Shown one piece after another: positions 32,346 through 44,677 of a DNA stretch of 64,000 nt. The notes below the pieces were generated by a model, which was not told the origin of the DNA, searched no databases, and saw only the letters and a program-made list of their open reading frames with translations. Positions within the stretch are counted from its first letter, which is position 1, and the number at the start of each line of letters is the position of its first letter. Position numbers and translations under genes: made by a program. This DNA comes from Mycosarcoma maydis (lineage: Eukaryota > Basidiomycota > Ustilaginomycetes > Ustilaginales), in contig NC_026479.1 in NCBI RefSeq assembly GCF_000328475.2, positions 186,001 to 250,000 on the forward strand, written 5' to 3'.

Positions 32346-33102
32346 GATGGCTGTTCTCGCGCAAATCGTGATTCGAGTGGCTGACCGAATGGCTGATGGG
32401 ATGCGAGAACGCTGCCAAGACTGTCAAGCCTTGTGACGGGCAACAGGAACGGCGAGGGTTGAGACACGGTGGTGTCAAAGCTTGAAGGGACTGCTACCGT
32501 TTCATGCCCGTTCGAGCTGATCTTGGTGGTACGCGCGAAAGAAGCAAAACGGTGTTTGAGGAATTTTTGAGATGATTCGACGACGTTGCGTAGCGTCGAT
32601 GAGCTTAAGGTCGATGTGCTGGTGGTCGATGCGAACGTATGGTGACGTTGAACACAATGCTCTCAGAAGAGAGACAGCCTACGAGATTGCGATGAGGAGA
32701 AGCAAAAAGCAGAATAAGCAGTACGGACAGCGGGACAGCCAACTCGAGACGTCGACGGATACTGCAGACGAAATGTAACGATTCGGATTGGCAAACGCAG
32801 ATGGGCCGAAAGGAGTTGTCAACTCTGCGGTGTTTGTAAGGGGGATATGTTCTTGTCGTCAGCGTCACAGTTGCGTGTATGTCGTGCGTAAGCGTCAGAG
32901 AAAGAGAGAAGATGAGACCGATCAGAACGTTGCACAGAATAGCGGACGTCGATCTTGGGAAGAAGCAAGGTATTGGCAGGCTGATTGATGGTCGAGATGG
33001 GAGTAGGGAAGGAGCAAAGCAGTTGATGGTGAAAGGACGAGGCGTGAACAAGAGGGTGAACAAAAGAAATCGACGAACAAAGAAATAAGAGATGAACAAG
33101 AC

Positions 33103-33166
33103 AGGGATAGGGATAGGGATGGGGAGGGGGATGAGGATGAGGATGAGGATGAGGATGAGGATGAGG
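33103..33166. repeat. AGGGAT x3 and ATGAGG x6 hexamer array
   Basis: Three AGGGAT units at 33103-33120, a short G-rich bridge, then six ATGAGG units at 33131-33166. It is non-coding and lies upstream of the velvet gene. Confidence 0.9.
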
Positions 33167-33444
33167 AAGAGTGGGAACAGAAGGGCGCGGGCATCAAGCC
33201 ATCAAGACGCGAGCAGAAATGAAGCACAGAGGATTCATGATTGCAGTAGCGCAAAAGGCATCAAGTGACCACGAACAGGCGCCAGCGCCACGTCTCGATG
33301 ACTGGTTGCAACAGCTGTCCCCAGAAAAGAGACACGAGAGGTGGTTCAGTTGTGCGAATTCGGGATCCAATACACCGGTCTGCAGACTTGAAAGCCGCGC
33401 GTGTCGACCTAAGTTAGAGCTACTGTAGTTACAAGCAAGAATTG

Positions 33445-33516
33445 TGAATCATGAATCATGAATCATGAATCCTGAATCCTGAATCCCTGTATCCTGAATC
33501 CCTGTATCCTGAATCC
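33445..33516. repeat. Degenerating TGAATC(A/C) array
   Basis: A run of 7- and 8-base units: TGAATCA three times, TGAATCC twice, then alternating TGAATCCC and TGTATCC, ending in TGAATCC. It is a relative of the CGTGAAT unit in which the CG has changed to CA or CC. Confidence 0.85.
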
Positions 33517-36500
33517 AGACAGAGTGAGAGACAGACAATCCCAGAAAAAAACCGACGAAACCCAGCGAGCCTCAAAAGACAACCCGCGGTAACACGCAAG
33601 GCAAGCTCATCTTGCGCCAAGGATTGCGTACGGCATGTTCGGGTAGAGTCGCGTGCATTTGAGCTTCATTTGCAAGCCAGCCGAGCGATCTGCGTCGTGA
33701 ATTGGAGCTGGTGGCATCTTTAGTCAGCAAGACAACCTAAGAACAAGCACGAACGGATGGCAGTCAAGACCCAAAAGCCGAAAGGCGTCCGGAAGCAACG
33801 TCCTTAACTCACTCGGATCTGCAATAAGTAATTCAGCGGACAGACGCACAGGCGAGACCCACATGCGAAAAACAAATTCACACCCGTCCGTGCTTAAAGG
33901 GCACATTTCTGTGAAGTTTCGGTTTCCTCTTTTACCCGTCTTTTGTTGTTTTTTGTTTTTTTTTTGTTTTTTTTTTCTTTTTATTATTATAGACTCGTAA
34001 AAGATGATAGTAATCTGTTCATTACCGTACCGTGAGTAAAGTACTTCTAAGTTACTACAATCACGATTCATGAATCGCCAATGGCTGGCAGGCACTGAGC
34101 TGACAAGGCGCAGATGCTCCTGCAGCAAGCTCGAGATCGTAACATATCGACGACGCCGACTTTCTGACATTCCCACACCAGACACTTTTGGTGTACAAGT
34201 GATAGCCACCTATGGTATGCACACAGAACCACTTGGCGACTCGCTCAGAAGGCCGTATAGTAAGCTAACAGCGCCAAGTTGACCACCAAGCGTGAAGGAC
34301 TCATCTTTCAGAGCGTAAATCACTCCTCTGAGTACTTTCCTCTCACCCGACTTCAGCGACTCTTACACCTTTTCGCTTCGACAAGTGAGATCCGTTACTG
34401 TATAACAGCCTTATATGTGTTTCATCTCATCGTGCATGTTGCTATGAAGCAAGGTGGGAGTCATTCGCGGTACTTTTGAAACGGTCTCTTCTCTGTTCTT
34501 TGGATTTTGAAGCCGAAAATTGTGAATCGATTCGTGATTCACGATTCAGACCCGGATTTTCTCGTGGCTCGTCTGTTTTGTCTGAGACCTGAAACATATA
34601 GCTCTGGTTCCACTGCGCTGGTGATTCAAGCACAGACACGAACCGAAACACGGAGACCGCCCAGTACCGGCGTCCTCAGAACCAGCATTCGCGATTCATG
34701 ATTCGCAGAAAATGGGCCTCTCACCAACAGTCACGAGTCACGCGTCCTCTCCACGCTCACTACATGAAACCCTTCAGCTGCTCGTCGCCTCGTCACCTCG
34801 TCCGCGTACGCCCGCCCCTTTTCCAATTTTCTGCTGGTTCGATCACAATTTTCGCTTTCGATCCGCAGACAAACCACAAGGTATGAACAAGTGTTAGGTA
34901 GCGTTCGTATCCATCGTCTGTTCCAACAGGATTCGTTCAGCCTTACTGTATGCCGATGTGGTCCAGCTTCATCTACCCGTCCCGCGTGACTAGTAGGGCC
35001 TTTTTTTGCATAAACACGAGATACTCGACTAAAGTGATCGGACAATGGAAGCTAACTTAAGTTAAGTCAAATAGATTATTGCAGGAACTAGCGCTTGGAC
35101 TCCTGAGCGCACATCGTGAAGTGTTGGTGACAATCGTGAATTGTTGATATTAGTCGTCCATTTTCGTCTTTTTTTCTCAATTGGGTTTTCAGCTCGCGGG
35201 CAGATCCAATCAATCGGCTGGCGCATGGAAGTCAAGTTTTACCTTGCTTTGCCAGTCGAATCGTGAATCCTCCGGCCAAGTCGGTCCAAAGCAATTAACG
35301 ATTACTGGACCGGTGTCGTCAATGATCGGCTCGGCCAATTTCATCGCAATTCGTCGGAACGTTGCATGAGAATGCGAACCGTGGCGAAAGCCGCCGCGGC
35401 AGTTCTGTTCTGGTCAAGAGCCGCAGAGACGACTCCCTGATGTGAGGGGTGCGCGCCTCGTTGCTACTCGGCCCAATTTGGCACAAGTTATCTTGTTCCC
35501 GTCCATAACGACGGGATGATATTGTTTCCTGAATTCAACAGAGACTGCTCGTCACAACGCACGAATTGCTACGTTCAATAACAAGGCCCAGCCCGCAAAT
35601 GTGCACAAGTCTTGTTCTCGCCGCCGCGAAGTCTATCGCCAATGACGTCGATCAAAGTTGGGCAGGCAATCGCGATCTCAGTCGGTCGCAATTTTGCTAG
35701 CGCGTCGGTGAGGCTTACGATGGCACAGCTTTCATTCGTGATTGAGGGTTATAATTGCTGGTTCGACTCTGCGGCGCTTTTTGGTTATGCCTCAAATCAA
35801 TACAACAGGCAACACCAACAGCACACTCTTACTTATGTATGCTGGCACCACGCTTTTCTTGCAGCGCCTCATTCGACGCAACATGGACAGAAGACTCAGC
35901 GGCGGTGAATGGCAACGCTAGCATCTGTGAATCCATTTTGAGCTTGACTTACTTGTAGGCTCGTTATAGAGTATGGCTCCACTTTTCGGACACCTTCTGC
36001 ACGAGGCCAAGCAGTCTCGAAGTATCTTTAACTGAAAAACGACCCATTGTCAAATGCATACAAGTCCTCATACGCTTGGAGACGTGAATGCTCACCTTTC
36101 GTGAGACCGGGACGAACGTCTGTCGATTGTCCAACTGTCTGTCTCGTTGTCTGCGGAGGCGCATTGATGCTCGACTCACATCCCATTTAGCAGACAAGCA
36201 GGCTACCATGTGCATCGATTTTCACTCTGGTTCTTTCGATGCGTCGAGGCTGTCTTCTGAATCACCACGACCTGGCACAGAACAAACAGTCTTGTGCCTG
36301 CATGGCACGAGCTTCCAGCGGGATATCTAAGTACAAGTTCCCTCACTCTTGGCGAGGCGGCGTCGGTTCTTAAGCAACCGCTATACCACTCCGCACGCTA
36401 CTTGTGGGTGGAGGAAGAGAAAAGCGAAGAAAAAGCAAAGCATGGATGGATGGATTTGGGAAGGAATGCGGTGCAGCCAATTCACGAATGCCTCCCAAGG

Positions 36501-37553
36501 TTCTCAATCAGGAACACCAAAGGTGGGACCCCCAAGCCCCGAAAAAATGCAATCACGAATGACAATGAAAGTACCCCTGCATGAAACGACGGAAAGGCAG
36601 AGAAGGAGGCATCGATGGCGGCATTTGATCGAGCGGAGTTTGCTGTCAAGATGAATGTCATACCGGATGGAAACCCCGAGTCGTGACGGGCAACCCGCAG
36701 ATGTAGGTAGCTGCTACGCTAGTTGGACAGCTTTCCGGCTATGATGGCGTTGTTCTGACCGCATGAGAACTCGAGAATTGCCCCTCCTTTTTGGTTAGCA
36801 GGATGCTGCCTTGAGCGCAACCACTCACAAGTCACGAATTGTACCACTGGTGTAAACCGAGACAGTTGATCTGCCAGCCATTCTATACAAGTGCCTCCTG
36901 AATCACGAATATCACGAAGACTCGGCTGCGGACATCTTGTGTCGGTATGTTTTCGGGCCACTCTTAGGCGAGGGGTTAAATAACATCCTGCACAAGCGAA
37001 ATGCCAAGTTGGTTAGATTCGTGAATAATGAAGCCTCGGTAAAGGCTCAAAACAAGCGTTACACCCCGCAACTTGGGCTATAAGTCAATCACGAATCACG
37101 AATATGAAAATAGTATCGTCACGGCGACGTGCTTGCTGTGGTGATTGCCATGTTTGGCTGGACATAACCTGACCAGTAAGTACGATCTAGTTAATTCAGA
37201 TCACGACAAACTTTTTTCAGTCTTCGTGCTTGAGGCTACATGCGGTCGGATCAGGTTGTAGTTTGTTGCTCGAGAGTGGGACCTCTCCAAATTTGAATCT
37301 CCAAAGCGCATCCGCGCTGTCCTTGAATTTTCTTGATTAATATTACCAGCAACGATTGCGAAGCTTGATTGCACGTGACATTCGTGATTGATCTTTACCG
37401 CAGCCAAAGTTGATCAGGTGTCAACCCGTGAATCGTGTTGGCGGGAAATGATTCGTGATTCAGCTTTCCAGGTTGCAACGTTGCAACCGTTGCCTGCCGA
37501 ATCCCATGAATCAAGAATGTCTGCGATCCCTTGTCTGAGCTGATCGGCAACCC

Positions 37554-37574
37554 AAAAAAAAAAAAAAAAAAAAG
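37554..37574. repeat. Poly-A tract (21 A)
   Basis: Twenty-one consecutive A on the plus strand, in non-coding DNA. I see no target-site duplication that would mark it as a retroposon tail. Confidence 0.85.
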
Positions 37575-38654
37575 ACGACTTTCAGCAACCAAGTCGCACC
37601 TCACGCCTGGGAAAATGAATTTATTCCACATGGTGGCTTTTTGGCAGAGCTAGTTACAAGAAAAGATCAACAGCGGGACCAAATATCACTCAATTCACCA
37701 TTAACTTACTCTATTTTACTCAAGACTAACTTAATCTCTCTTTGCGCTGTTACGAAACACTCACAGACTCGTGAGTGGTGCAAGCGAGCCGACGACTCGA
37801 GCTGATCTCATACTAACGTTATTCCTCCTCTTTGAGTACCGCCTACAAGGTCTCTTTGACCTCAACGTTAGCGGCAATGTACTTGGAGAGAAAACAATTT
37901 GTGTTAACCTGCTGCCAGACCTGGATACGGACTCACAAACTCACCCGGTCCGCTCTACATCGCCTGGTTGTGCTGCATGATCATCTCATCTTATGACATC
38001 CTCAGTGGAGTTATTTCGTTGTCCGCCTCGGTCTTTCTCTGCCATATGGGTACAAAGCGTAAACAAAAATGGATGCAAGACTTTCTAGGATCCTGACGAC
38101 TCAACATGCAATGATGCCAGCGTGCAGTGTGAGTAGTGACGAGACTCACAGTCACGAGTCACGAGTGTGAGAGCGAAACTGCCAATTCCCATTTCTGGAT
38201 CATTCGCGGCTCTTTCACCGCGCCAATCTTGAACCGCAGATCAACTTTTCGCATAGCGAGTGTGGTGTGTGCCGCGATTTAAAGTGCCAGACTTCCACTA
38301 CAGTAACGGCACGGGTCATCTCACAGAGACGTCAATGCTTCACGCTGGGCAACGTCTAACAGCCGTTTGTTTCTCTCCGTGCTCAGTGTCTACACGCTAA
38401 ACAAACATGCATGATGTTTTGCTGACATGTACGATTCATGATTGTTCGGCATTTCGAGCAGCTTGGGGGACGACCCGTGATCGCTTGAATTGTCGTCGCA
38501 CCAAACTCACCGTTGTGCCAGATCCATGAACGTCACGAGGCGGTTTGCATAAATAGCCACCTGGTCGCACTGCCACTCACATATCTATTGAAATAAATCT
38601 CAGCAGATTTGTCATCTGGTAGTCTCGCACATGTTCGTCCTCTTGGGGCGCTGA

Positions 38655-40259
38655 TCAGAGACCAGCCGTCATGTCGCGCGGAAGAAGCGTCGCAAAGGTG
38701 AGGTAGCTCGTATGCCCCCGCATCTCGTAATAAGGTCTTGAGTAGACGGTGGCCGCTTGAATGGGCTGATTTTGGTGCGTTTGCTGTTGCATCATGCGCG
38801 CTTTCTTCTTTGTGACTGCGATACCTTCTTGCACGCCGCGCTGATACGTGCCATTGGCAGCTTTGTCTTGAGTTGTATTCGTCGTCCTTTGCTCCTGTGA
38901 CGTTGCTTGCTCGAGGTCGTTTTGCCCTGCATCTTCCTCTTCACCCTGCTCATCGTGTTTGCGCTTCAGGCTAGATGATTCAGAGATACTTGTAGAAGCA
39001 ACGGGCTCTGTCATGCTAGTGTCGCCACCGTCATCAGCACCATCATGCTTACCCGTAGTCTGTGCCTTAGCGCTACGAGCCTTTTCGATTTGGATCAACC
39101 GTCTCGCCTCTTTGCGCTTTTCGACCACGCGGATACGGCTGATCGCCTCGTCGATGCTCACCTCGGGTCCAGCAGCAGCGTGACTCTCGTGGGTGCGTAC
39201 CAGTGATTCGAACGTCTCGACATCGGTAAAACCGTGCTCATTGAGGGCCGTGACCGTCTTGAGCACCTGCTCGATACACGGAGAAAAGCAGCAAATGCGT
39301 GTCACTGTATCGCGCCGCAACGCCTTGGTGGCATGTCCAACCGCTTCCCACGGCGCGGGCAAGTCCAAGAACACCGAGTCGGCAGCGTCAGTGAGACCAA
39401 AGCCGTCTTTGCAAACGTTGCGATGGTTGAGCACAATGACCTTGTCCATACCATGCGCCGCAAACTCGGCTCTCGCCTTGTCGGCACGCGGCTCATGAAA
39501 CTCGAAACTCCATAGTCTGCCGTGCTCTTCGGGAACGTGAGGGTCTGTATCAGGTCGCTGTGTTGTCGCAGAGGCTGAAGACTCGGCCGCAGCTGCAGAT
39601 TCTTCTCTTGGAGAGCTGGCAGTCAAAGTTTCGGCTGTTTCTGAGCCAACTTCGTCCTTATCACGAAGTTGCCCTCTGCCTCGAGAGAGACTCTGCTGCA
39701 GGTGGTTGGGAAGTCCCTGCCAATTCCTTGGCACTTGCCTTTCTGAAAAACTGCACTTGGCCTCTGTGTTGCCGTTGGATTCCGATCTCGAACCAAGATT
39801 GGCACGGCCGACTGTGCGGGCGATGACGTGGCTGAAGCTGCCCGACCCCGTGCCAGCTTCGATGACCCGACTTCCAGGGCCCATGTTGAGCTTCATGGAG
39901 ATGAACGACATGTCGGGCGAATACAGAATCTGCGTACGATGTGGCAATGCCAGTGTCCAGAGCTCGGGCGTCGGTCGAAGGAGGTAGACATATCCACGGC
40001 TGTTCTTTGAAATCATCTTGCTGCCATAGGGCATGCCGACCATATCTTCGTGGGGGAAGTGTCCAAACATGTTGGACACGTGTTCTCCGGGTGTCACGGT
40101 GAGAGGCATTGGCGTCTTGTCTCTCGATGCAAACACAATGATCAGATCCCCCGCCTTGATGAACGCATCATGACTCTTTGTCCATCGCGAGCTCGAAGAG
40201 GCATTCATGGTCGAGGACGTCAGCTGCCCCGTGGCAGAAGTGGAGGTTGAAGCTATCAT
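38655..40259 (-). CDS. TRM61: tRNA (adenine-58-N1)-methyltransferase catalytic subunit
   Basis: A 534-residue intronless ORF. The N-terminal beta domain (about 36-95) is followed by the Rossmann methyltransferase fold with motif I, VIEAGTGSGSFSH (132-144), which binds S-adenosylmethionine. SVFLDLPAPWEAV (295-307) carries the D-x-P-x-P-W segment, with D299 the probable catalytic aspartate. With its partner Trm6 (Gcd10) the enzyme makes m1A58 in the T-loop, which stabilises initiator tRNA. It is longer than the yeast protein (383 residues by memory). The excess comes from a low-complexity insert at about 151-245, placed just after motif I and before the next strand (LWSFEFHEPRADKARAEF), and a disordered, Gln/Ser/Glu-rich segment at about 395-500 before the final IQAATVYSRPYYEMRGHTSY block. 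All key motifs are intact. It is divergent from the PAS-GATA gene. Confidence 0.93.
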   Translation of the reverse strand: MIASTSTSATGQLTSSTMNASSSSRWTKSHDAFIKAGDLIIVFASRDKTPMPLTVTPGEHVSNMFGHFPHEDMVGMPYGSKMISKNSRGYVYLLRPTPELWTLALPHRTQILYSPDMSFISMKLNMGPGSRVIEAGTGSGSFSHVIARTVGRANLGSRSESNGNTEAKCSFSERQVPRNWQGLPNHLQQSLSRGRGQLRDKDEVGSETAETLTASSPREESAAAAESSASATTQRPDTDPHVPEEHGRLWSFEFHEPRADKARAEFAAHGMDKVIVLNHRNVCKDGFGLTDAADSVFLDLPAPWEAVGHATKALRRDTVTRICCFSPCIEQVLKTVTALNEHGFTDVETFESLVRTHESHAAAGPEVSIDEAISRIRVVEKRKEARRLIQIEKARSAKAQTTGKHDGADDGGDTSMTEPVASTSISESSSLKRKHDEQGEEEDAGQNDLEQATSQEQRTTNTTQDKAANGTYQRGVQEGIAVTKKKARMMQQQTHQNQPIQAATVYSRPYYEMRGHTSYLTFATLLPRDMTAGL

Positions 40260-41368
40260 GACTCGATGGATAGCTTCTTGGAATGGTGAGCACTTGAGTG
40301 GAGCTACACTGCCTCGTGGTTCTGCTGAAAGTCGGTCTGGTCAGAGATGCAGTATTCGTGATTATAACGAGTGACGACGATACGTTGGTAGCAGCAAAAC
40401 CTGGCTGTGGGGGAGCCAAGGAGAAAAGAACGCAACTTTTTGGAACTTGTGAAAATCACGGATGTCGAGAAGCAAGCGCCTCCGCAAAATCTTCTCAATC
40501 GCCGATGTATTGAGAACAAATGACAGAACCAACTCGCCATTTCGCAGTTGCAATTCCACATTCTGATGGTTCAAGTACCCGATGCAGAGTTTACTCCTCC
40601 GAATCAGTCACGGCACCTTTCTTTTCTCTTCAAACCTTGGAGGCCGCGCCAGCCTTTGGCGGGTAAAATCGTAAATGGACGGGCAAATTTAAAATTTATT
40701 GAGAGTCGCGCTGCCGGCAGGCGTACGACGCTAAACAAAACCAGCAAGCGCTCTTTAAGAAGAACCCACACCTGCACACTTTCTTTTCCGTATTCAGACA
40801 AAAGCTCGCAGCGTCGTGAGAAAAAGGCAGGAGTTCATGCTGTGATCACCTCCTCGATCTATCGTCACGATACTCCCCCGCATTATCCACAAATCCACTT
40901 CACGCCAGCTGACGCGAGCGGAAGATCAGTGCCACTAACTATACTTTGACGCACGCCAAGCCCAAGCGCTGCTAGGTCACTTCATTCCGCTCGAGGGTTG
41001 GATCTTCTTTCTTTCTCTTCCTCCCGTCGTCGTCGCGACCGGCGTGCGGGCGGTCAGTCGTATCAGTCTCGTACAGACCGCTGTCTGCTGTAATTTCCAG
41101 CTTGTCGCCATCCCACCCTGGAGGATTACTCAGCATCAAAGTCCAGGTCCACCTCAACAAGGGCAACGGTACTCGGTAGTCCAAACAACGCATGCATGCG
41201 TCCCATCGGCGGATGTTCCTACGACCAAGTAGCTGAAACCAATTCACTCGATCTCAGATTTAGAGCATCTCGTGCCGACACCTTGCCCTTCCGCTTCTCC
41301 ATCGATACACGAAATTCTTGTTGGGTTGACGGACCCATAACAACACCGTTGCAGTGCATCGTCCCATC
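40260..41368. promoter_or_regulatory. Divergent promoter between TRM61 and the PAS-GATA gene
   Basis: About 1.1 kb with no gene. One 7-bp motif copy lies near 40350 (ATTCGTGATTATA). An AT-rich patch (AAATTTAAAATTTATTG, about 40684-40700) lies near the middle. The plus-strand part before 41369 is pyrimidine-rich. Confidence 0.5.
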
Positions 41369-44300
41369 ATGGCGATGGACATCGCAGACGAGATGCTCGT
41401 CGATACTTCGTCGTTGTCGTCGTCATCGTCATCAACCTCGTCATCATCATCATCATCATCACCACCCCCAGCATCAGCAAAGGTACCCCTGGATCGTATC
41501 GAGACAGCCGACACGGGTTCTACACCAGAAATGCCTCCACTACTTGGCGCCGCCAATGACGTAGATATACCGTCGATACTAGTCCCTGACGAGGCGGCTT
41601 TAGCTGCAGCTGCGGCTGCTATGGCCGCAGCCGCAGCCGCTCAGAGTCAGGCAGACCAGCAACATACGGCCGACCACAATGTGGTTGTTTCCGATGCTCT
41701 CGACTCGTATCTCCTCGCTGCTGCCGCCGCTTCAGTGCATGCGCAACAACAGCATTCCACCGATGCTGCACAAAAGAACTCGTCGGAGGATAGCTTGACA
41801 TTCGCTGCTACGCCCGGTCCGGATCGCTTATACACCAACGGCACTTCGATCGGCAGCTCTGACACAGACGAAGTTCGAGCTGCCATCCTCGACCAATGCC
41901 GTAAATACACCGACGAGCCTGCACCATTTCCACTCACCATTGGCAAGCGTACACCAGGCGGATGCGCTCAAGTTCTCGCAGACGGTAGCTCTCAAAGTGT
42001 TGAGCAGCTTCCCTTGACTGAAGCGCAGGTGGAGCTCGGGAAAACCCGCTGTTACTGGGCGCTGCTTTCGGCAGATTACTCGCAAGGCAACGGCCCGACA
42101 GGAGAGAAGCTTCAGTTCGTATATCTCGACCCAGTTCTGCAACAACACATGGCCGAACAAGCTATACGAATGGTTGGCTCCGACTTTTACGACTATGTTC
42201 ACCCGGAAGAGCGCGAGCGTGTGTCCGCCGACATGCAAAAGATCGTCGACAGCCGCACCTTGTTCGGCAGCGTCACACGATGTCGTTATTCACGTATTCC
42301 TCATATTCGCGAGCTGCTCGGCGCCATCAATCCTCCGCGGGACCCAGAGGCAGACCGGTATGTTGAGGATGACAGCTTTGTGGCAATCGACATTGTCATT
42401 AATTGGATCGGTGATGGTATGCTGCTCTGCTTCTTCCACGCGATTATCGACAAGTCAGCGGAGGACAACGACGAGCAGCACAAGTCGGATTGGACCAACT
42501 GGTGTGGCACTCCAGGAAATAGCTTCTCATTGCGCCAGTGCGACACAATCTGGAAGCAGGTCAAGGCTTCGCCGAGGGAAACACTGCCCGACTTTGGACC
42601 CGATCACGTCTTTCAGGTCATCGAGGCTGGCGGGGATAGCCGAGTGCTGCTAAGCTGGCCGCCTCCTCGCTTCTTTTCGCGGCAAGTCAAGGCTGACCTG
42701 CTTGCGCAATCAGACGTGACAGCGTTCCAAGACGGTTCCTACTTTGCCGATGACTTTGCTCGTCTCGCACAGGGCGTTTCCATCGCACCTGGATCCTCTT
42801 CGCTCTCGGACGCTAACACGAGCTGCACCCGGCGCTTCCGAGCCAAGCACACTTTGACTACCGAAGGCAAGGTACGCAACATTGAAAGCGTCCTCATCCC
42901 CTACGGCAGTGTGATTCTGGCTTGCTTCCACACCACCTTCCAACAACAGCTGCCGCCGCCGGAGGATCCTAAGCTTGTCTCTCAGGCGCAGGCCGAGCTG
43001 CAGGCCCCAGTAGAAGGACGCAAGGCAGAGTATGACGGATCGCAAGATTCTCCTAACAAACGACAGCGTATGGAGAGCGAGACTCTGTCGGGACTGCCGA
43101 TGTCTGATGGCACGCAAGTCGACAAGAAAGCGACCGTTCCCACGCCTGCTCCGACTTCGTCCAGACTCGCCTTGTCTGCGGCCTCATTGGTGTCTTCGAC
43201 CCCGAAAGGTCAGACTTACGCTTCTACGCCACCCAACGGTCACGCAACACATTCCAACGGACATTCCGCCAAGACAGCAAATGGACACCCTTCCAGACCG
43301 ACAGCATCCAAGCATCATAGGTCGACAATCAAGGCTGAAGGAAGTGGTATCAGTGCACTCGCAAACCCGAGCCTGATGTATACCAACGCACCGGCCAAAT
43401 CTGCTGTGACGCCGACGAGCACCGCCCGACTGGTCGCAGAGCGTAAGAGTAGCACCACATCTGCCCAGAAAGGCACCAATGGGCTTTCGAATGGTACGTC
43501 TTCTCCCTCGCCTGCAGCCGCAGTTAGTGGTGACTATTCCCCCGGCGCTAACAAGGCATGCACGGGCTGTGGCAAGGTCAACAGTCCAGAATGGCGTCGT
43601 GGACCATCAGGACACAAGACTCTATGTAACGCTTGCGGCCTCCGATACGCTCGCTCGCTCACTCGTCGAAAGAAGAAGAAGGGCAAGGATGGAGAAGTTG
43701 AATTCATCGAACCCACTGGCGATCCGACTGTTGTGCCCAAAAGTCGTGGCGGTGGAGGCGGAAGTCTTCCAGGCGTCCATCGAAAGAACAGCAAGAAACG
43801 CAAGGAGGAGGAGGCTGCCAAAGCTGCGGCTGCGGCTGCAGCCGCAGCTGCCGTCGGCGCGACGACGGGTGCAACGATAGCTTTGCTCAATGGAAGTCCC
43901 GCCGCAGCTGTGACAGGGTCAACATCAAGCACGAGCCCGTCCGCCACTTCGGCTACGCAAAGCCCCACCGCCACCGCCGCACCAATTGCGATTTCTCCGT
44001 CACCGACCAAGGTGGACGAGGCTAAGCCCGCCGCTTCTGCAGAAACCCCATCGACTGTCAAGGATGAAACAGCACAGAGTGGTGCGATCGTGACAGAGGA
44101 CAACTCGTTGACTGCCACCAGTTCACTTGATAGTAAAGAGCTTGCATCCATGCCTGCTTTTCAGTCGGAGACAACGGATCCAGTACACTCGATAGCGGTT
44201 TCAAATGCGCTGGATGCTATTGCTCAAGCTTCACCATCTGCCCCGCTGATGGATGCCGACGCTCTCTCGGTTCCCGTCTCCAACGCCATCAGCCGCGCGC

Positions 44301-44677
44301 TTGCTGCCACCATTGAAAGCACTGATGTCGGCAGCATAGCTACTAACGATAGTCTGCACATCTTTCAATCGGTCTCCTCTGACACGGCCGACGACGTCAC
44401 TGTCCCTTCTTCGGACTCTTGCGGAACACCGCATCTCGAGTCAGCGATCAGGTCAGAAGCTCTGCAGACAATCAAGTCAGTTGTCTCGGAAGCGCTGTAC
44501 AAACAGCTTGTCCAAACGTCTTTCCCCGAGCCTCCACGGGCGGATACGGACATGGTTGATGTCGGAACCAACCCGACTGCTGCGGAACGTGACGTTGATT
44601 TGACCGACGCTCTCACCGCCGATGCGATCAGAGCAGCTGCCCAAGCTGCCGTTGCACATGGTGTGACAGAAGTCTGA
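41369..44677 (+). CDS. PAS-domain GATA-type zinc-finger transcription factor (WC-2-like)
   Basis: A 1,102-residue intronless ORF. The ATG at 41369 is used because the upstream in-frame start is GTG. A Ser run (about residues 14-35) and Ala-rich tracts precede a PAS-like domain at about 225-345 ([11 protein letters not shown]..., then [20 protein letters not shown], a typical PAS helix). A GATA finger follows with C731, C734, C753 and C756, that is C-x2-C-x18-C-x2-C ([20 protein letters not shown]), plus a basic tail [12 protein letters not shown]. The 18-residue loop and the PAS/GATA order match the White Collar 2 type, the partner of the blue-light receptor WC-1, rather than AreA-type factors with a 17-residue loop. 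No LOV-type flavin-binding motif was seen. The C-terminal third is Ser/Thr/Ala-rich and disordered. DNA binding to GATA sites is well supported; a role in light response is inference. Confidence 0.82.
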   Translation: MAMDIADEMLVDTSSLSSSSSSTSSSSSSSSPPPASAKVPLDRIETADTGSTPEMPPLLGAANDVDIPSILVPDEAALAAAAAAMAAAAAAQSQADQQHTADHNVVVSDALDSYLLAAAAASVHAQQQHSTDAAQKNSSEDSLTFAATPGPDRLYTNGTSIGSSDTDEVRAAILDQCRKYTDEPAPFPLTIGKRTPGGCAQVLADGSSQSVEQLPLTEAQVELGKTRCYWALLSADYSQGNGPTGEKLQFVYLDPVLQQHMAEQAIRMVGSDFYDYVHPEERERVSADMQKIVDSRTLFGSVTRCRYSRIPHIRELLGAINPPRDPEADRYVEDDSFVAIDIVINWIGDGMLLCFFHAIIDKSAEDNDEQHKSDWTNWCGTPGNSFSLRQCDTIWKQVKASPRETLPDFGPDHVFQVIEAGGDSRVLLSWPPPRFFSRQVKADLLAQSDVTAFQDGSYFADDFARLAQGVSIAPGSSSLSDANTSCTRRFRAKHTLTTEGKVRNIESVLIPYGSVILACFHTTFQQQLPPPEDPKLVSQAQAELQAPVEGRKAEYDGSQDSPNKRQRMESETLSGLPMSDGTQVDKKATVPTPAPTSSRLALSAASLVSSTPKGQTYASTPPNGHATHSNGHSAKTANGHPSRPTASKHHRSTIKAEGSGISALANPSLMYTNAPAKSAVTPTSTARLVAERKSSTTSAQKGTNGLSNGTSSPSPAAAVSGDYSPGANKACTGCGKVNSPEWRRGPSGHKTLCNACGLRYARSLTRRKKKKGKDGEVEFIEPTGDPTVVPKSRGGGGGSLPGVHRKNSKKRKEEEAAKAAAAAAAAAAVGATTGATIALLNGSPAAAVTGSTSSTSPSATSATQSPTATAAPIAISPSPTKVDEAKPAASAETPSTVKDETAQSGAIVTEDNSLTATSSLDSKELASMPAFQSETTDPVHSIAVSNALDAIAQASPSAPLMDADALSVPVSNAISRALAATIESTDVGSIATNDSLHIFQSVSSDTADDVTVPSSDSCGTPHLESAIRSEALQTIKSVVSEALYKQLVQTSFPEPPRADTDMVDVGTNPTAAERDVDLTDALTADAIRAAAQAAVAHGVTEV

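Larger units (their letters stand above)
32346..38654. other. 6.3-kb gene-poor region upstream of the velvet gene
   Basis: I found no convincing protein gene on either strand: the ORFs are short, overlap each other and show no domain. The first 0.8 kb is pyrimidine-rich on the minus strand, consistent with a long leader or promoter for the velvet gene. The rest looks more AT-rich than the coding areas and holds the AGGGAT/ATGAGG array, the TGAATC-type array at 33445-33516, a poly-T tract at 33941-33992, a poly-A tract at 37554-37574, AGTCACG pairs near 34730 and 38150, many single motif copies, and CTAACTTA-type motifs near 33411, 34053, 35052, 37701 and 37726. No transposon ends or reverse-transcriptase remains were recognised. 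Confidence 0.45.

Noticed and set aside
35745..35780. GGTTCGA sequence as a tRNA T-arm
   Set aside because: No matching acceptor, D-arm or anticodon stem could be folded around it.
37554..37574. Poly-A tract as a retroposon tail
   Set aside because: No upstream element, pol III boxes or target-site duplication could be recognised.
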